From Chloroflexota bacterium (GTDB taxonomy: Bacteria > Chloroflexota > Anaerolineae > J036 > Brachytrichaceae), in NCBI GenBank assembly GCA_023488685.1, contig JAMDDR010000565.1, positions 1 to 37,004 on the forward strand: a stretch of 37,004 nt of DNA. The letters are read 5' to 3'. Under the pieces are notes generated by a model. That model saw nothing but the letters and a program-made list of their open reading frames with translations, was not told the DNA's origin and did not search any database. Made by a program: the position numbers and the translations under genes. Of the stretch, positions 24,527 through 31,520 are shown in pieces; the first letter of the stretch is position 1, and each line of letters begins with the position of its first letter.

Positions 24527-25669
24527 TCACACAACGGGCAGGGGTTCCATCACCCGGTGGGGGACGTTCGGGTGCACAGCCACCGGGACACGCTCAGTGC
24601 TGGTGAAATAGGGTGTTTCCTCCGAGCGCGCTCGGATGTTGTCAATCAGCCTAAACGGCCGCCCACACGGGCAAGGTGCCGCCGCAAGGCGCAGGCTGTC
24701 ACTGATCTCGTACCGGATGAGTGGTTGGGCACGTTTGTAGAGTACCGTGACGAGCACTTTGTCGCCGTGGACTCCGGGAGGCACCGGTCGGTTGTGTTCG
24801 TCAACCACCTCGATGATCACCAGATCCTCGTGCAGGTGCATGCCAGCATGACGACCACATTCAGCAGCTAACTCCCCGCTCTCAGTCACCGCGTATTGGT
24901 TGAACAGGCGCCTGCCCCATACTGCTTCGAGTTGCCAGCGCGTTGCATCGGTGAGCACCTCGCCGCGTGTGAAGATGAGTTGCGGGGAGATGCGGAGCCG
25001 CCCGGCCACTTGCTCCTGCGCCAATGCCCCGCCCATGGAGGGGCAGACGATCAACATTTCCGGCTGCTGCTCGTTCAACGCTTGAACGATTACATCCAGC
25101 GGTCCGTTGCTATCCAGGCGCAAGGCTGGAGCATATCTGCTGGCAAGTGTTGCACCGATCCGGGCCGTCATCTGCCATGGTGTCGTGGTTGCCACCGACG
25201 CTAACTTCATGTGATGGTGGATGCCGGCCTGCATCCCCGCCCATTGGTGCGCCCGTGCGCAGGCCGCGAGCGCCGTCGTCCATTCAGCGTCATCAAAGAG
25301 GATGAGCCCGTGCCGGCCGGTGTTATCCGAGGTGGCGCTGACCCAGTATTGACCGCGGAAGTGTTCATCGCCGTGAAGGCGCGACACGTGCGTCTGGACT
25401 TCGCTCAAGCGCACGGACCGATCCGTCATGATTTGCTCGAAGTTTTCCATCAGCACGTCTCTGGTCAGTACGGGGAGTTCGTTCAGGGGCCGATTGGTCT
25501 TCCCCTTGTGAAAACGCCGGTAGAAGGAGGATTGAGCGTAGGTGAATTCTCGCAGCGAATGCAGGGCGTGTGCCTGGTGCGCCTGAAGCCGTTGGCGACT
25601 CCAGCGGTCACGTCCGCATAATTCGTTAAGCTCCCACAGGAGCTTTGTGGCAATTTGAACGTTCATCAT
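24527..25669 (-). CDS. PaaK/coenzyme F390 synthetase-like adenylate-forming protein, C-terminally short
   Basis: About 380 aa. N-terminus resembles the PaaK family (RLQAHQAHALHSLREFTYAQ ... FYRRFHKGK). The nucleotide-binding motif region is QYAVTESGELAAECG, and PLIRYEISDSLRL and CPCGRPFRLIDNIRARSEE follow as in phenylacetate-CoA ligases. Typical members run 420-450 aa and end in a small C-terminal domain; here only about 30 residues follow the hinge, so the acyl-CoA-forming domain seems absent or shortened. The Ser/Thr-rich P-loop-like motif YWVSATSDNTGRHG is present. The start is uncertain: ATG 25669 (MMNVQIATK) or an upstream TTG at 25699. It is unconnected to metal genes in function as far as can be seen. 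Confidence 0.7.
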   Translation of the reverse strand: MMNVQIATKLLWELNELCGRDRWSRQRLQAHQAHALHSLREFTYAQSSFYRRFHKGKTNRPLNELPVLTRDVLMENFEQIMTDRSVRLSEVQTHVSRLHGDEHFRGQYWVSATSDNTGRHGLILFDDAEWTTALAACARAHQWAGMQAGIHHHMKLASVATTTPWQMTARIGATLASRYAPALRLDSNGPLDVIVQALNEQQPEMLIVCPSMGGALAQEQVAGRLRISPQLIFTRGEVLTDATRWQLEAVWGRRLFNQYAVTESGELAAECGRHAGMHLHEDLVIIEVVDEHNRPVPPGVHGDKVLVTVLYKRAQPLIRYEISDSLRLAAAPCPCGRPFRLIDNIRARSEETPYFTSTERVPVAVHPNVPHRVMEPLPVV

Positions 25670-25699
25670 CTGTGAGTAGTAATTCAGATCTGCTGACAA

Positions 25700-26075
25700 C
25701 TGCCACGTTCATGGTTTGCTACAAAGTGTTCAATACGCGTGTGGGGGCAAGGGCCGTGTGGTGATGGGTAGACACGGATATGTTGTTTGTATCGAGCAGT
25801 TTCTCGAATCAGGATAACGGGCGTCGCTGCAACACGATAGGGCAGAATTGCCTGTATTCGTGTAAGCACAATTGCCTGCCGCACATACTCTTCCTCTCTC
25901 CTACATAAAGCTTGTTCGCATGGTCATCGCCGTGAAAGGCGAGAATGGCCTCACTAAACAAACTCGCCCCCACACTAAATAAACGTCACGATGGTGAGAC
26001 TCGTATGAGAGACGGGCGCGTTGAGAATCAGCCAGGCATTTTTGCCTGTATCAACGGCTACTCGCAACAATGGGC
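25700..26075. other. Intergenic region with one palindrome, no convincing gene
   Basis: Between the PaaK-like start and the DUF305 stop. A 67-codon minus-strand reading frame (25684-25884) has no ribosome-binding site, no recognisable domain and overlaps the next gene start, so I do not call it. The notable element is the palindrome at 26033-26048. Confidence 0.45.
26033..26048. promoter_or_regulatory. Palindrome CAGGCA-TTTT-TGCCTG (family site C)
   Basis: Perfect 6-4-6 inverted repeat 28 bp downstream of the DUF305 stop codon. It is the only family member at a gene end, so it could act as a terminator stem; however, no U-run follows on the minus strand. Confidence 0.5.
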
Positions 26076-26741
26076 TTACTTCGTCGCCCACGCGGCGCGC
26101 CACTGCTTCATCTGATCGATCTCGCTCTGCTGTGCCTTGATGATGTCTTCGGCCAGCTTCTTGATCTCGGGGTGCTCCGCCTTCTGTTGTACCTCCCTGG
26201 CCATGGCGATCGCGCCCTCGTGGTGCGGGATCATGGCGTTGATGAAGCGGATGTCGAATGGAATGCTGGCGTCCTTCTCGATCATCATCGTGCCCATGTC
26301 CATCATCAAACCGCCGGTGTCTTTAAGGTCCGGGTACCATGCGGCGCGCCACTGCTTCATCTGGTCGATCTCCGATTGCTGGGCCTTGATGATATCCTCG
26401 GCCATCTTCTTGATCTCGGGCCGCTGGGCTTCCGCCTGGGCCTGTTTGGCCATGTCGATCGCGCCCTGGTGGTGCATGATCATGCTGTCGATGAACTGGG
26501 CGTCGAACGGGGCATTCATGTTCATACTGCCGTCATCTGTTGCCCTGGGCATGGCTTCGGCGGTGGTGACCGGCTGCGTGGCTGTTTGTGTGGCTGCTGA
26601 TGTTGCCATCGGTGCGGCGGTTGCATTCTCCACCGCTTGGGATGCCGGCGTAGTGGCCTGTCCGCCGCACGCCACTAAGGCTGTGCCCATAAATGCTACT
26701 GCCAATACATTGCTAAACCTGGTCATGATCTTTAGACCCAT
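26076..26741 (-). CDS. DUF305 lipoprotein with two repeats
   Basis: 221 aa. Signal peptide and lipobox LVACG (Cys near 25), Thr/Ala/Pro-rich linker to about 75, then two DUF305 units. Each has a conserved HH pair: MIMHHQGAIDMAKQAQAEA and MIPHHEGAIAMAREVQQKA. Each is followed by an almost identical DIIKAQQSEIDQMKQWRAAW. Met and His content suggests copper binding; DUF305 proteins often accompany copper resistance genes. The ribosome-binding site is weak for ATG 26741 (GGGGTAAGAGG); a second ATG at 26726 is possible. It is divergent from the BlaI gene, with palindrome D between them. Confidence 0.88.
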   Translation of the reverse strand: MGLKIMTRFSNVLAVAFMGTALVACGGQATTPASQAVENATAAPMATSAATQTATQPVTTAEAMPRATDDGSMNMNAPFDAQFIDSMIMHHQGAIDMAKQAQAEAQRPEIKKMAEDIIKAQQSEIDQMKQWRAAWYPDLKDTGGLMMDMGTMMIEKDASIPFDIRFINAMIPHHEGAIAMAREVQQKAEHPEIKKLAEDIIKAQQSEIDQMKQWRAAWATK

Positions 26742-26907
26742 CCTCTTACCCCCTACAACCGATAAGCTTTACTCAATAACGGACTGCAAACACTAACTGC
26801 TCAACATCATCGTCCCATCGCAACCAAAGACGCGTTCCCTGTGCCAAGCAAACAGCAGTTTTGTGAGACCTGTCTGAGATTGCCCAGAGCGGGCCGAGGA
26901 TGCCGAG

Positions 26908-26923
26908 TAGGCATTTTTGCCTA
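26908..26923. promoter_or_regulatory. Palindrome TAGGCA-TTTT-TGCCTA (family site D)
   Basis: A perfect 6-4-6 inverted repeat between the DUF305 start (divergent) and the BlaI promoter. Together with sites A and C it defines the consensus (C/T)AGGCA-N4-TGCCT(A/G). Confidence 0.6.
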
Positions 26924-26960
26924 TGCAGTAGCGCATAGCGGGCATAACGCTGTGAATCGG

Positions 26961-26989
26961 TATAATCCAGTAAACTACATTCGTGTAGT
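26961..26989 (+). promoter_or_regulatory. BlaI gene promoter and autoregulatory operator
   Basis: A perfect -10 TATAAT (26961-26966) is followed by the inverted repeat ACTACA-TTCG-TGTAGT (26974-26989), at the expected transcription start. BlaI/MecI/CopY repressors bind TACA...TGTA dyads, so the site is a strong candidate operator. No good -35 was found at 17 bp. Confidence 0.78.
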
Positions 26990-27002
26990 AGCTTCGAAAG
27001 CC

Positions 27003-27440
27003 ATGGTTACTAACGCCAGACCGAACAACACCCGCAATGTCAGTTCCAGCAGCATCGCTGAGAAGCTCCTCGGCGACCTGGAACTGGCCATCATGCGCGT
27101 GGCATGGACCCGCGAGTCGGTTACCGTAAGGGATGTGCTGGAGGTCCTCAGCACACAGCGCTCATTGGCGTATACCACGGTCATGACGGTCATGGGACGC
27201 CTCGCCAAGAAGGGGCTGCTGGTGGTGGAGCAGTGCGGCAAAACCTACCGCTATCGTGCGGCTCAGACCAGTGCAGAGTTCGAGGCGCAGGCGGCGAGGC
27301 AGGTGGTCCAGTCGCTGATTGACGACTTTGGCGATGAGCTCGCCATCAGTCAGTTCGTCAGACAGTTGTCCGAGGCCAACCCCGCCCAGCTTGCGCAACT
27401 GGCAGAACTGGCCCGCCTGGCACAGGAAGAAGATGAGTGA
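27003..27440 (+). CDS. BlaI/MecI/CopY-family transcriptional repressor
   Basis: 145 aa. N-terminal winged helix of the BlaI fold: GDLELAIMRVAWTRESVTVR, followed by AYTTVMTVMGRLAKKGLLVV and GKTYRYRAAQTSAEFEAQAA. No Cys-rich copper-binding tail of the Enterococcus CopY type (only C76 in EQCGKT), so a proteolysis-linked signal like BlaR1 may control it. The start at 27003 is chosen because the promoter and operator lie just upstream; a longer frame would overlap them. The stop overlaps the M56 gene start (ATGAGTGA). Confidence 0.9.
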   Translation: MVTNARPNNTRNVSSSSIAEKLLGDLELAIMRVAWTRESVTVRDVLEVLSTQRSLAYTTVMTVMGRLAKKGLLVVEQCGKTYRYRAAQTSAEFEAQAARQVVQSLIDDFGDELAISQFVRQLSEANPAQLAQLAELARLAQEEDE

Positions 27441-28275
27441 CAGACGCTACCGCGTGTTTCTAGCCCTGTTCGGGATCGCGATTGTCTGTGTAGCCCTGTC
27501 TGGCTGGCAGTGGCTCTCGAATAGTCCAGCACCGTTCCTGAAGCTATGCTGCCCGCTCATGCCAATGAACGGTGTTCAGCCAGCACAAGGGCTAATGATG
27601 CTCGCGCGCGCCACGGTCATTGGCGGGCTGTCGGTTGGCTTTGTCAAACTCGCATTGCGGTTGTGGAAGACCCATCGCCTGATCGCCGTGACCATGTCAG
27701 CGGCTATGACAGTGCTCCCGGATCGCTTGACCGGGCTTATCGAGGAACTGGGACTTCGTCGCCATGTCGTTGTGGTCAAGACGGATGTCCCGGTCGCGTT
27801 TTGTTTTGGCCAGTTGCGGCCATGCATCTGCATCAGCACCGGCCTGGCCGACACGCTCACCCACCGCGAACTGAAGGCGGTGCTCTTACATGAGGACCGG
27901 CACCGCCGCCGCTACGACCCGCTCCGCAGTCTTATGGCTGACTCAGTGGCGGTGCTGTTGTTCTTCCTCCCCATTGCCGCAGAGCTGCGTGACCTGTTCC
28001 TCACATTGGCGGAACTGGATGCCGACCGCCACGCAGCGCGCCTGGCTGGGCGACCCGCACTGGCCGGGGCAATGCTCAAGATCCTGTCGCATCCGCGAGC
28101 GGCTGATTCCATCACAGGCATTGCCGGAGTCAGCCGCATTTGCCCAACTGATGCCCGTATTGCTCAGTTAATGGGTAACCGCTCCCCCAGTGTCCATCTC
28201 TCTGCCCGCAGCCTGATGACCAGCAGCGCAATTGTCATGCTCTTGTGCGTGGCGGCACGATCATTGCCGCTCTGA
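27433..28275 (+). CDS. M56-family (BlaR1-like) membrane metalloprotease
   Basis: 280 aa. Membrane segments at about 8-26, 58-76, 168-186 and 258-276. The catalytic zinc site is HEDRH (H153, E154, H157, in LLHEDRHRRRYDPL), with E194 in AELDADRHA as the likely third ligand. That is the gluzincin M56/M48 arrangement. It overlaps the BlaI gene by 8 bp, so translation is coupled, as in BlaI-BlaR1 signalling. In that system the protease inactivates the repressor on sensing a signal. The extracytoplasmic penicillin-binding sensor domain of BlaR1 is absent. Instead a Cys-rich loop (KLCCPLMPMNGV, near 37-48) could sense metal or redox state. Confidence 0.9.
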   Translation: MSDRRYRVFLALFGIAIVCVALSGWQWLSNSPAPFLKLCCPLMPMNGVQPAQGLMMLARATVIGGLSVGFVKLALRLWKTHRLIAVTMSAAMTVLPDRLTGLIEELGLRRHVVVVKTDVPVAFCFGQLRPCICISTGLADTLTHRELKAVLLHEDRHRRRYDPLRSLMADSVAVLLFFLPIAAELRDLFLTLAELDADRHAARLAGRPALAGAMLKILSHPRAADSITGIAGVSRICPTDARIAQLMGNRSPSVHLSARSLMTSSAIVMLLCVAARSLPL

Positions 28276-28343
28276 GATCCTGCGCCGCTGACTGTACGGC
28301 CGTAATGGGGGTGCCGCAGTGGGTCACGCTTGCCAACGTTCCT

Positions 28344-28382
28344 TTGACGGGTTAGCAACAATCTACTACAATATCGTAGTAG
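28344..28382 (+). promoter_or_regulatory. BlaI-type operator and promoter of the SHOCT gene
   Basis: -35 TTGACG (28344-28349), 17-bp spacer, -10 TACAAT (28367-28372). The 20-bp dyad CTACTACAATATCGTAGTAG (28363-28382; 7-bp arms) covers the -10 and start site. Its arms match the BlaI operator at 26974, so the SHOCT gene is a probable BlaI target. Confidence 0.8.
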
Positions 28383-28415
28383 GTGGTTTCAGTTGCGAAG
28401 CCGTGGAGGGGGCAG

Positions 28416-28661
28416 ATGTGGGATTGCTTTGGCTTTGGTTCGATGATGGGTTGGGGTTGGCTGTGGATGCTAGTGGAGGGGCCGGCCCTGCTTGGCCTGA
28501 TCGTACTGGTCGTGTGGGCCGTGAGCAGGGCGCTCCCGCGCCAGTCGCCTGCAGCCAAGCCCGCATCAGACGCCGATGAGATCCTGAGGCAGCGCTTCGC
28601 GCGCGGTGAGATCAGCGCTGAGGAGTTTCGGCAGGCGCGCGAGGAGCTACGCCGGAAGTAG
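28416..28661 (+). CDS. SHOCT-domain small membrane protein (BlaI-controlled)
   Basis: 81 aa. A Met/Trp/Gly-rich N-terminus (MWDCFGFGSMMGWGWLWMLV), one transmembrane segment (about 22-41) and a C-terminal SHOCT motif DEILRQRFARGEISAEEFRQ. The GGAGGG ribosome-binding site (28405-28410) fixes ATG 28416. A BlaI-type operator overlaps its promoter. It is the third SHOCT protein of the window and has the most divergent tail. Function unknown; context implies metal or envelope stress. Confidence 0.85.
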   Translation: MWDCFGFGSMMGWGWLWMLVEGPALLGLIVLVVWAVSRALPRQSPAAKPASDADEILRQRFARGEISAEEFRQAREELRRK

Positions 28662-28708
28662 ATTGCTGGTGGAATGGTAAGACGATGGGGGTGCGGAGGA
28701 TGAGGACC

Positions 28709-29323
28709 ATGGCAAGACCCCGGATTGTGTTTACAGCCTGCACACTGGTGAGCGTGTTGCTTCTGAGTGCGTGCGGCGGCGGGAGCACATTACCCACCAC
28801 CCGTACTGCGGAGATCACTGACACGTCCAGCAATGCGCCAGTCTCGCTGGTGTACAACCCGGCGGACCAGAGCCTGTTGCTGGCAGATCAACGCGGCTTG
28901 TTACGCTGGCGCGCCGGCGTATGGGAGCGGCTGACCGCGCCGGGGGCTTCTGGCTTGTCGGCCGTGACCCTTAACCCTGAAGCACCGGCCACGATCTATG
29001 CCGCCGGCCCCGGCGTGGGGGTGGTGCGCTCAGACGACGGCGGCGCGAGCTGGCGCGCCGTCAACTCCGGCTTACCGAACCTCAACGCGACGGCCCTCGC
29101 GATACACTCCTTCAGGCGGGAGACGCTGTACACCTGGCTGCGCGGTGAGGGGATCTTCCAAACCGAGGACGGCGGTGCAAGCTGGAAGCGCGTGCCGGAT
29201 CAGGGGCCACCCGACAAGGATGTGGCGAGCCTCACCCACTCGACCCTACCTGGCAGTATGAACACGGGCTGGCTGTACGCCGCGACACCGACCGGTGCCT
29301 ACCTGAGCATGGACTGCTTCTGA
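28709..29323 (+). CDS. BNR/Ycf48-like repeat lipoprotein, N-terminal part ending at an internal TGA
   Basis: 204 aa to the stop. Signal peptide with lipobox LLSAC (Cys about 22), then beta-propeller-like repeats with S-x-D-(G/C)-G-x-x-W motifs: VVRSDDGGASWRAV, IFQTEDGGASWKRV, and a final YLSMDCF before the stop. The reading frame continues without shift after the TGA for another 96 codons and carries another repeat. It therefore appears to be a nonsense-interrupted propeller protein. Ribosome-binding site GGAGG with ATG 28709; a longer start at 28685 is possible. It lies 47 bp after the SHOCT gene. It is probably related to photosystem or oxidase assembly factors (Ycf48-like), but the role is not established. 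Confidence 0.75.
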   Translation: MARPRIVFTACTLVSVLLLSACGGGSTLPTTRTAEITDTSSNAPVSLVYNPADQSLLLADQRGLLRWRAGVWERLTAPGASGLSAVTLNPEAPATIYAAGPGVGVVRSDDGGASWRAVNSGLPNLNATALAIHSFRRETLYTWLRGEGIFQTEDGGASWKRVPDQGPPDKDVASLTHSTLPGSMNTGWLYAATPTGAYLSMDCF

Positions 29324-29611
29324 GGCTGGCGCGCGATGGGCAGGTTGTCCATGAATTCATTGATTCGCTCGATTGCGGTTGACCCCAAGACGCCGCAGCG
29401 CGTGTATGCCGCCGGGCCGGCCGGGCTGTTCCGATCCGATGATGGCGGCCTGGCATGGGCCGCCGCGAGCAAGGGGCTGGCGGGTGAGCCGCTGGCCGTG
29501 GCACTCGACCCGGCCGCGCCGCAAACGGTGTTTGCCGTTCTGATCGACGACTCGGTCTGGCAATCGCATGACCGAGCGACGAGTTGGCAAGCGCTGGAAA
29601 AGGGGCAATGA
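29324..29611 (+). pseudogene. C-terminal half of the BNR-repeat lipoprotein downstream of an in-frame TGA
   Basis: In-frame continuation after TGA 29321-29323: GWRAMGRLSMNSLIRSIAVD followed by another repeat with LFRSDDGGLAWAAAS and SVWQSHDRATSWQALEKGQ. Its stop overlaps the start of the cytochrome c gene (ATGA). The TGA replaces what would likely be Arg (CGA) or Trp in S-x-D-C-x-x-G-W. The result is a broken gene, readthrough, or a sequence error. No selenocysteine element was identified. Confidence 0.6.
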
Positions 29612-30102
29612 ACTGGGCACGCTGGATATGGATTCCAGTCCTTACGCTAGGGTTGACAGCGTGTACTGGCCAGGCGTCGGGATCGCCGATGGTATCCGCG
29701 CCAGTCACGCCTTATTCGACGCTTGACCCTGCGCAAGTTGCACGCGGGCAACAGGTCTACACCCAGTACTGCTCAAGCTGTCATGGCGTGAACGCGCAAG
29801 GTGCGCCGGGTTGGGCGACACCCGGGCCGGATGGCCTTTACCTGCCCCCAGCGCACGACGACAGCGGCCACACCTGGCATCACTCGGATCGCGTGTTGTA
29901 CGAAACCGTCCGCGATGGCATGGGCGACCCGTTGCGTCCCAACTCCCCGCTCCGCATGCCCGCTTTTGCAGACAAGCTTTCAGATGCGGAGATTCGCGTC
30001 GCCATTGAATATCTCAAGAGTTTTTGGTCGGACGAACACCGGCAATATCAGTTCGATCAGACACTGAAGGACTTCCGGCCCACGCCGACCCCGGTGCCAT
30101 GA
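29608..30102 (+). CDS. Lipoprotein cytochrome c
   Basis: 164 aa. Lipobox LTACT (acylated C19), linker, then a single haem motif CSSCH (C55, C58, H59) preceded by ARGQQVYTQY and followed by GVNAQGAPGW. The distal Met is likely in MPAFADKLSDAE, and IEYLKSFWSDEHR ends the class I cytochrome c fold. Four-base overlap with the interrupted BNR gene upstream. It is membrane-tethered, so it may link the bc complex or quinol to an oxidase, or act in copper redox. Confidence 0.9.
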   Translation: MNWARWIWIPVLTLGLTACTGQASGSPMVSAPVTPYSTLDPAQVARGQQVYTQYCSSCHGVNAQGAPGWATPGPDGLYLPPAHDDSGHTWHHSDRVLYETVRDGMGDPLRPNSPLRMPAFADKLSDAEIRVAIEYLKSFWSDEHRQYQFDQTLKDFRPTPTPVP

Positions 30103-30157
30103 CAACGGTTGGACTTCGATCCTCGCATGAGGTATGCCTGCCTGGGAGGAATGAGAA

Positions 30158-30205
30158 ATGGAAATCATCACAAGGCGTATAACCGGAGCGGCATGTGATG
30201 AGTGA
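30158..30205 (+). other. Possible 15-codon leader ORF coupled to ccdA
   Basis: GGGAGGAATGAGAA precedes ATG at 30158; the frame reads MEIITRRITGAACDE and ends at TGA 30203-30205, overlapping the CcdA start at 30198. It may serve translational coupling or be a decayed N-terminus. Weak evidence. Confidence 0.3.
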
Positions 30206-30956
30206 GTCGGTTGTCGCAGTTGGTCCGCCGAAGCGGTTTACGATCCTCGCGCACGCGATCCTGTTCATGCTCGGTTTTTCGGTCGTGTTCGTCGTCGGCT
30301 GGGGCGGCGCAGCCACCCTCATGGGGCAGCTGTTCGTCGACAATAAGGCCCTGCTGGGTCAGGTTGGCGGCGTGATCGTGATCGTTTTCGGTTTGCACAC
30401 ACTGGGCGTCCTTAAACTCCGCTGGTTGAGTATGGATACCCGTCCAGACTGGCAGGGCGCACACGGCGGCGGATACCTGGCCTCTGTGCTGATGGGTATT
30501 GTCTTCGCTGCTGGCTGGACGCCGTGCATTGGCACCACGCTGGGGGCCATTCTCACGCTGGGCATGAGCCAGCAGAATTCCGGGCAGGCCATGCTGCTCG
30601 CCAGCGGTTATGCGCTCGGTTTAGGCTTGCCTTTCATTGCCATCAGTCTGCTCATGGACCGGGCATTCGCCCTACTCCGGCGAGTGCGGCGTTATACGCC
30701 CCACATTCAGATCGTCAGCGGCTTGTTGCTCATCGTCATGGGCGTGTTGCTGCTGACCAACCAACTGTTCTACCTCTCGATTTGGGCACAGCGCAATGGG
30801 CTGTATCTCGATCTTCAGTGGGGTGGGACTGCGACGCCCAATTACCTGATTGCCATTGTTGGCGGCTTGATCTCATTTGTTTCGCCATGTGTGCTGCCTC
30901 TGGTTCCAGCGTATGTAAGTTACCTTGGCGGGCGAGCTCGGATGAGGGGGGTATGA
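30198..30956 (+). CDS. CcdA-like thiol-disulfide transporter with circularly permuted helix order
   Basis: 252 aa, six predicted membrane segments. Standard CcdA starts with a helix bearing SPCVLPLVP and has its second redox Cys in GWTPCIGP (helix 4). Here GWTPCIGTT (C110) is in the third helix and the SPCVLPLVPAYVSYLGG segment (C231) is the last helix, just before the stop. The N-terminus begins at what is normally helix 2 (ILAHAILFMLGFSVVFVV). The order is therefore 2-3-4-5-6-1. Both active Cys remain. The C-terminal tail is basic and would lie in the cytoplasm, consistent with topology. It overlaps the TlpA gene by 4 bp. The role is to pass reducing equivalents across the membrane to TlpA and the cytochrome/CuA maturation pathway. 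Confidence 0.85.
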   Translation: MSESVVAVGPPKRFTILAHAILFMLGFSVVFVVGWGGAATLMGQLFVDNKALLGQVGGVIVIVFGLHTLGVLKLRWLSMDTRPDWQGAHGGGYLASVLMGIVFAAGWTPCIGTTLGAILTLGMSQQNSGQAMLLASGYALGLGLPFIAISLLMDRAFALLRRVRRYTPHIQIVSGLLLIVMGVLLLTNQLFYLSIWAQRNGLYLDLQWGGTATPNYLIAIVGGLISFVSPCVLPLVPAYVSYLGGRARMRGV

Positions 30957-31498
30957 AGCGCCATAAGTTCATCCTCCTGGTTACCGGCAGCGGTATCCTG
31001 ATACTTGCCGGTGTGTTCATCGCCGGGTTGGTGCTGGCATCTCAGGTCGGCCGCCGCCCTGTGGTGGGATCGCCTGCGCCAGACTTTGAGATGGCCCTCT
31101 ACCCGGATTACCGCGCCGGCCTGCCAGAAAAGATACGCCTGTCTGACTTGCGCGGCAAGGTCGTGATCCTCAACTTTTGGGCGTCGTGGTGTGTGGAATG
31201 CAAGAAGGAGGCGCCTGATCTCGAAGCGACCTACCGCCGCTTCAAGGAGCGCGACGTGGTCCTCTTGGGTGTCGATTACCTGGACACCGAAGCTGCCGCG
31301 CTCCAATACCTGCGCGAGTTCGACACCACCTATCCCAACGGTGTTGACATGCAACAGCGCATCGCGCGGGCATATCACATCACTGGCGTGCCGGAGACGT
31401 TCATCATCGACAAGAACGGCACCGTGCGAGAGGTCATTCCTCAACGAACAACCGAGGCGCATCTGGCGAGCATGATTGAAACCTTGCTGGCGGAATGA
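30953..31498 (+). CDS. TlpA/ResA-like membrane-anchored thioredoxin
   Basis: 181 aa. N-terminal anchor (about 8-30), then a thioredoxin fold: redox motif WASWCVECKK (C80, C83), cis-Pro region ITGVPETFIIDKNG, and TTYPNGVDMQQRIARAYH. Cys pair intact. It overlaps the permuted CcdA gene and precedes DUF3105. It probably reduces apocytochrome c or the CuA site thiols, supplied with electrons by CcdA. Confidence 0.92.
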   Translation: MKRHKFILLVTGSGILILAGVFIAGLVLASQVGRRPVVGSPAPDFEMALYPDYRAGLPEKIRLSDLRGKVVILNFWASWCVECKKEAPDLEATYRRFKERDVVLLGVDYLDTEAAALQYLREFDTTYPNGVDMQQRIARAYHITGVPETFIIDKNGTVREVIPQRTTEAHLASMIETLLAE

Positions 31499-31520
31499 GG
31501 CCAGTTCAGGAGTTAACAAT

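Noticed and set aside
25684..25884. A 66-aa minus-strand reading frame upstream of the PaaK-like gene
   Set aside because: No ribosome-binding site, no domain, Pro/Arg-rich random-like composition, and overlap with the neighbouring start.
26841..27002. N-terminal extension of the BlaI gene
   Set aside because: The promoter TATAAT and operator lie inside it, and the BlaI family fold begins after 27003.
29321..29323. TGA as a selenocysteine codon
   Set aside because: No SECIS-like hairpin was seen just downstream, the family has no known Sec member, and expected residues at this place are Arg or Trp.
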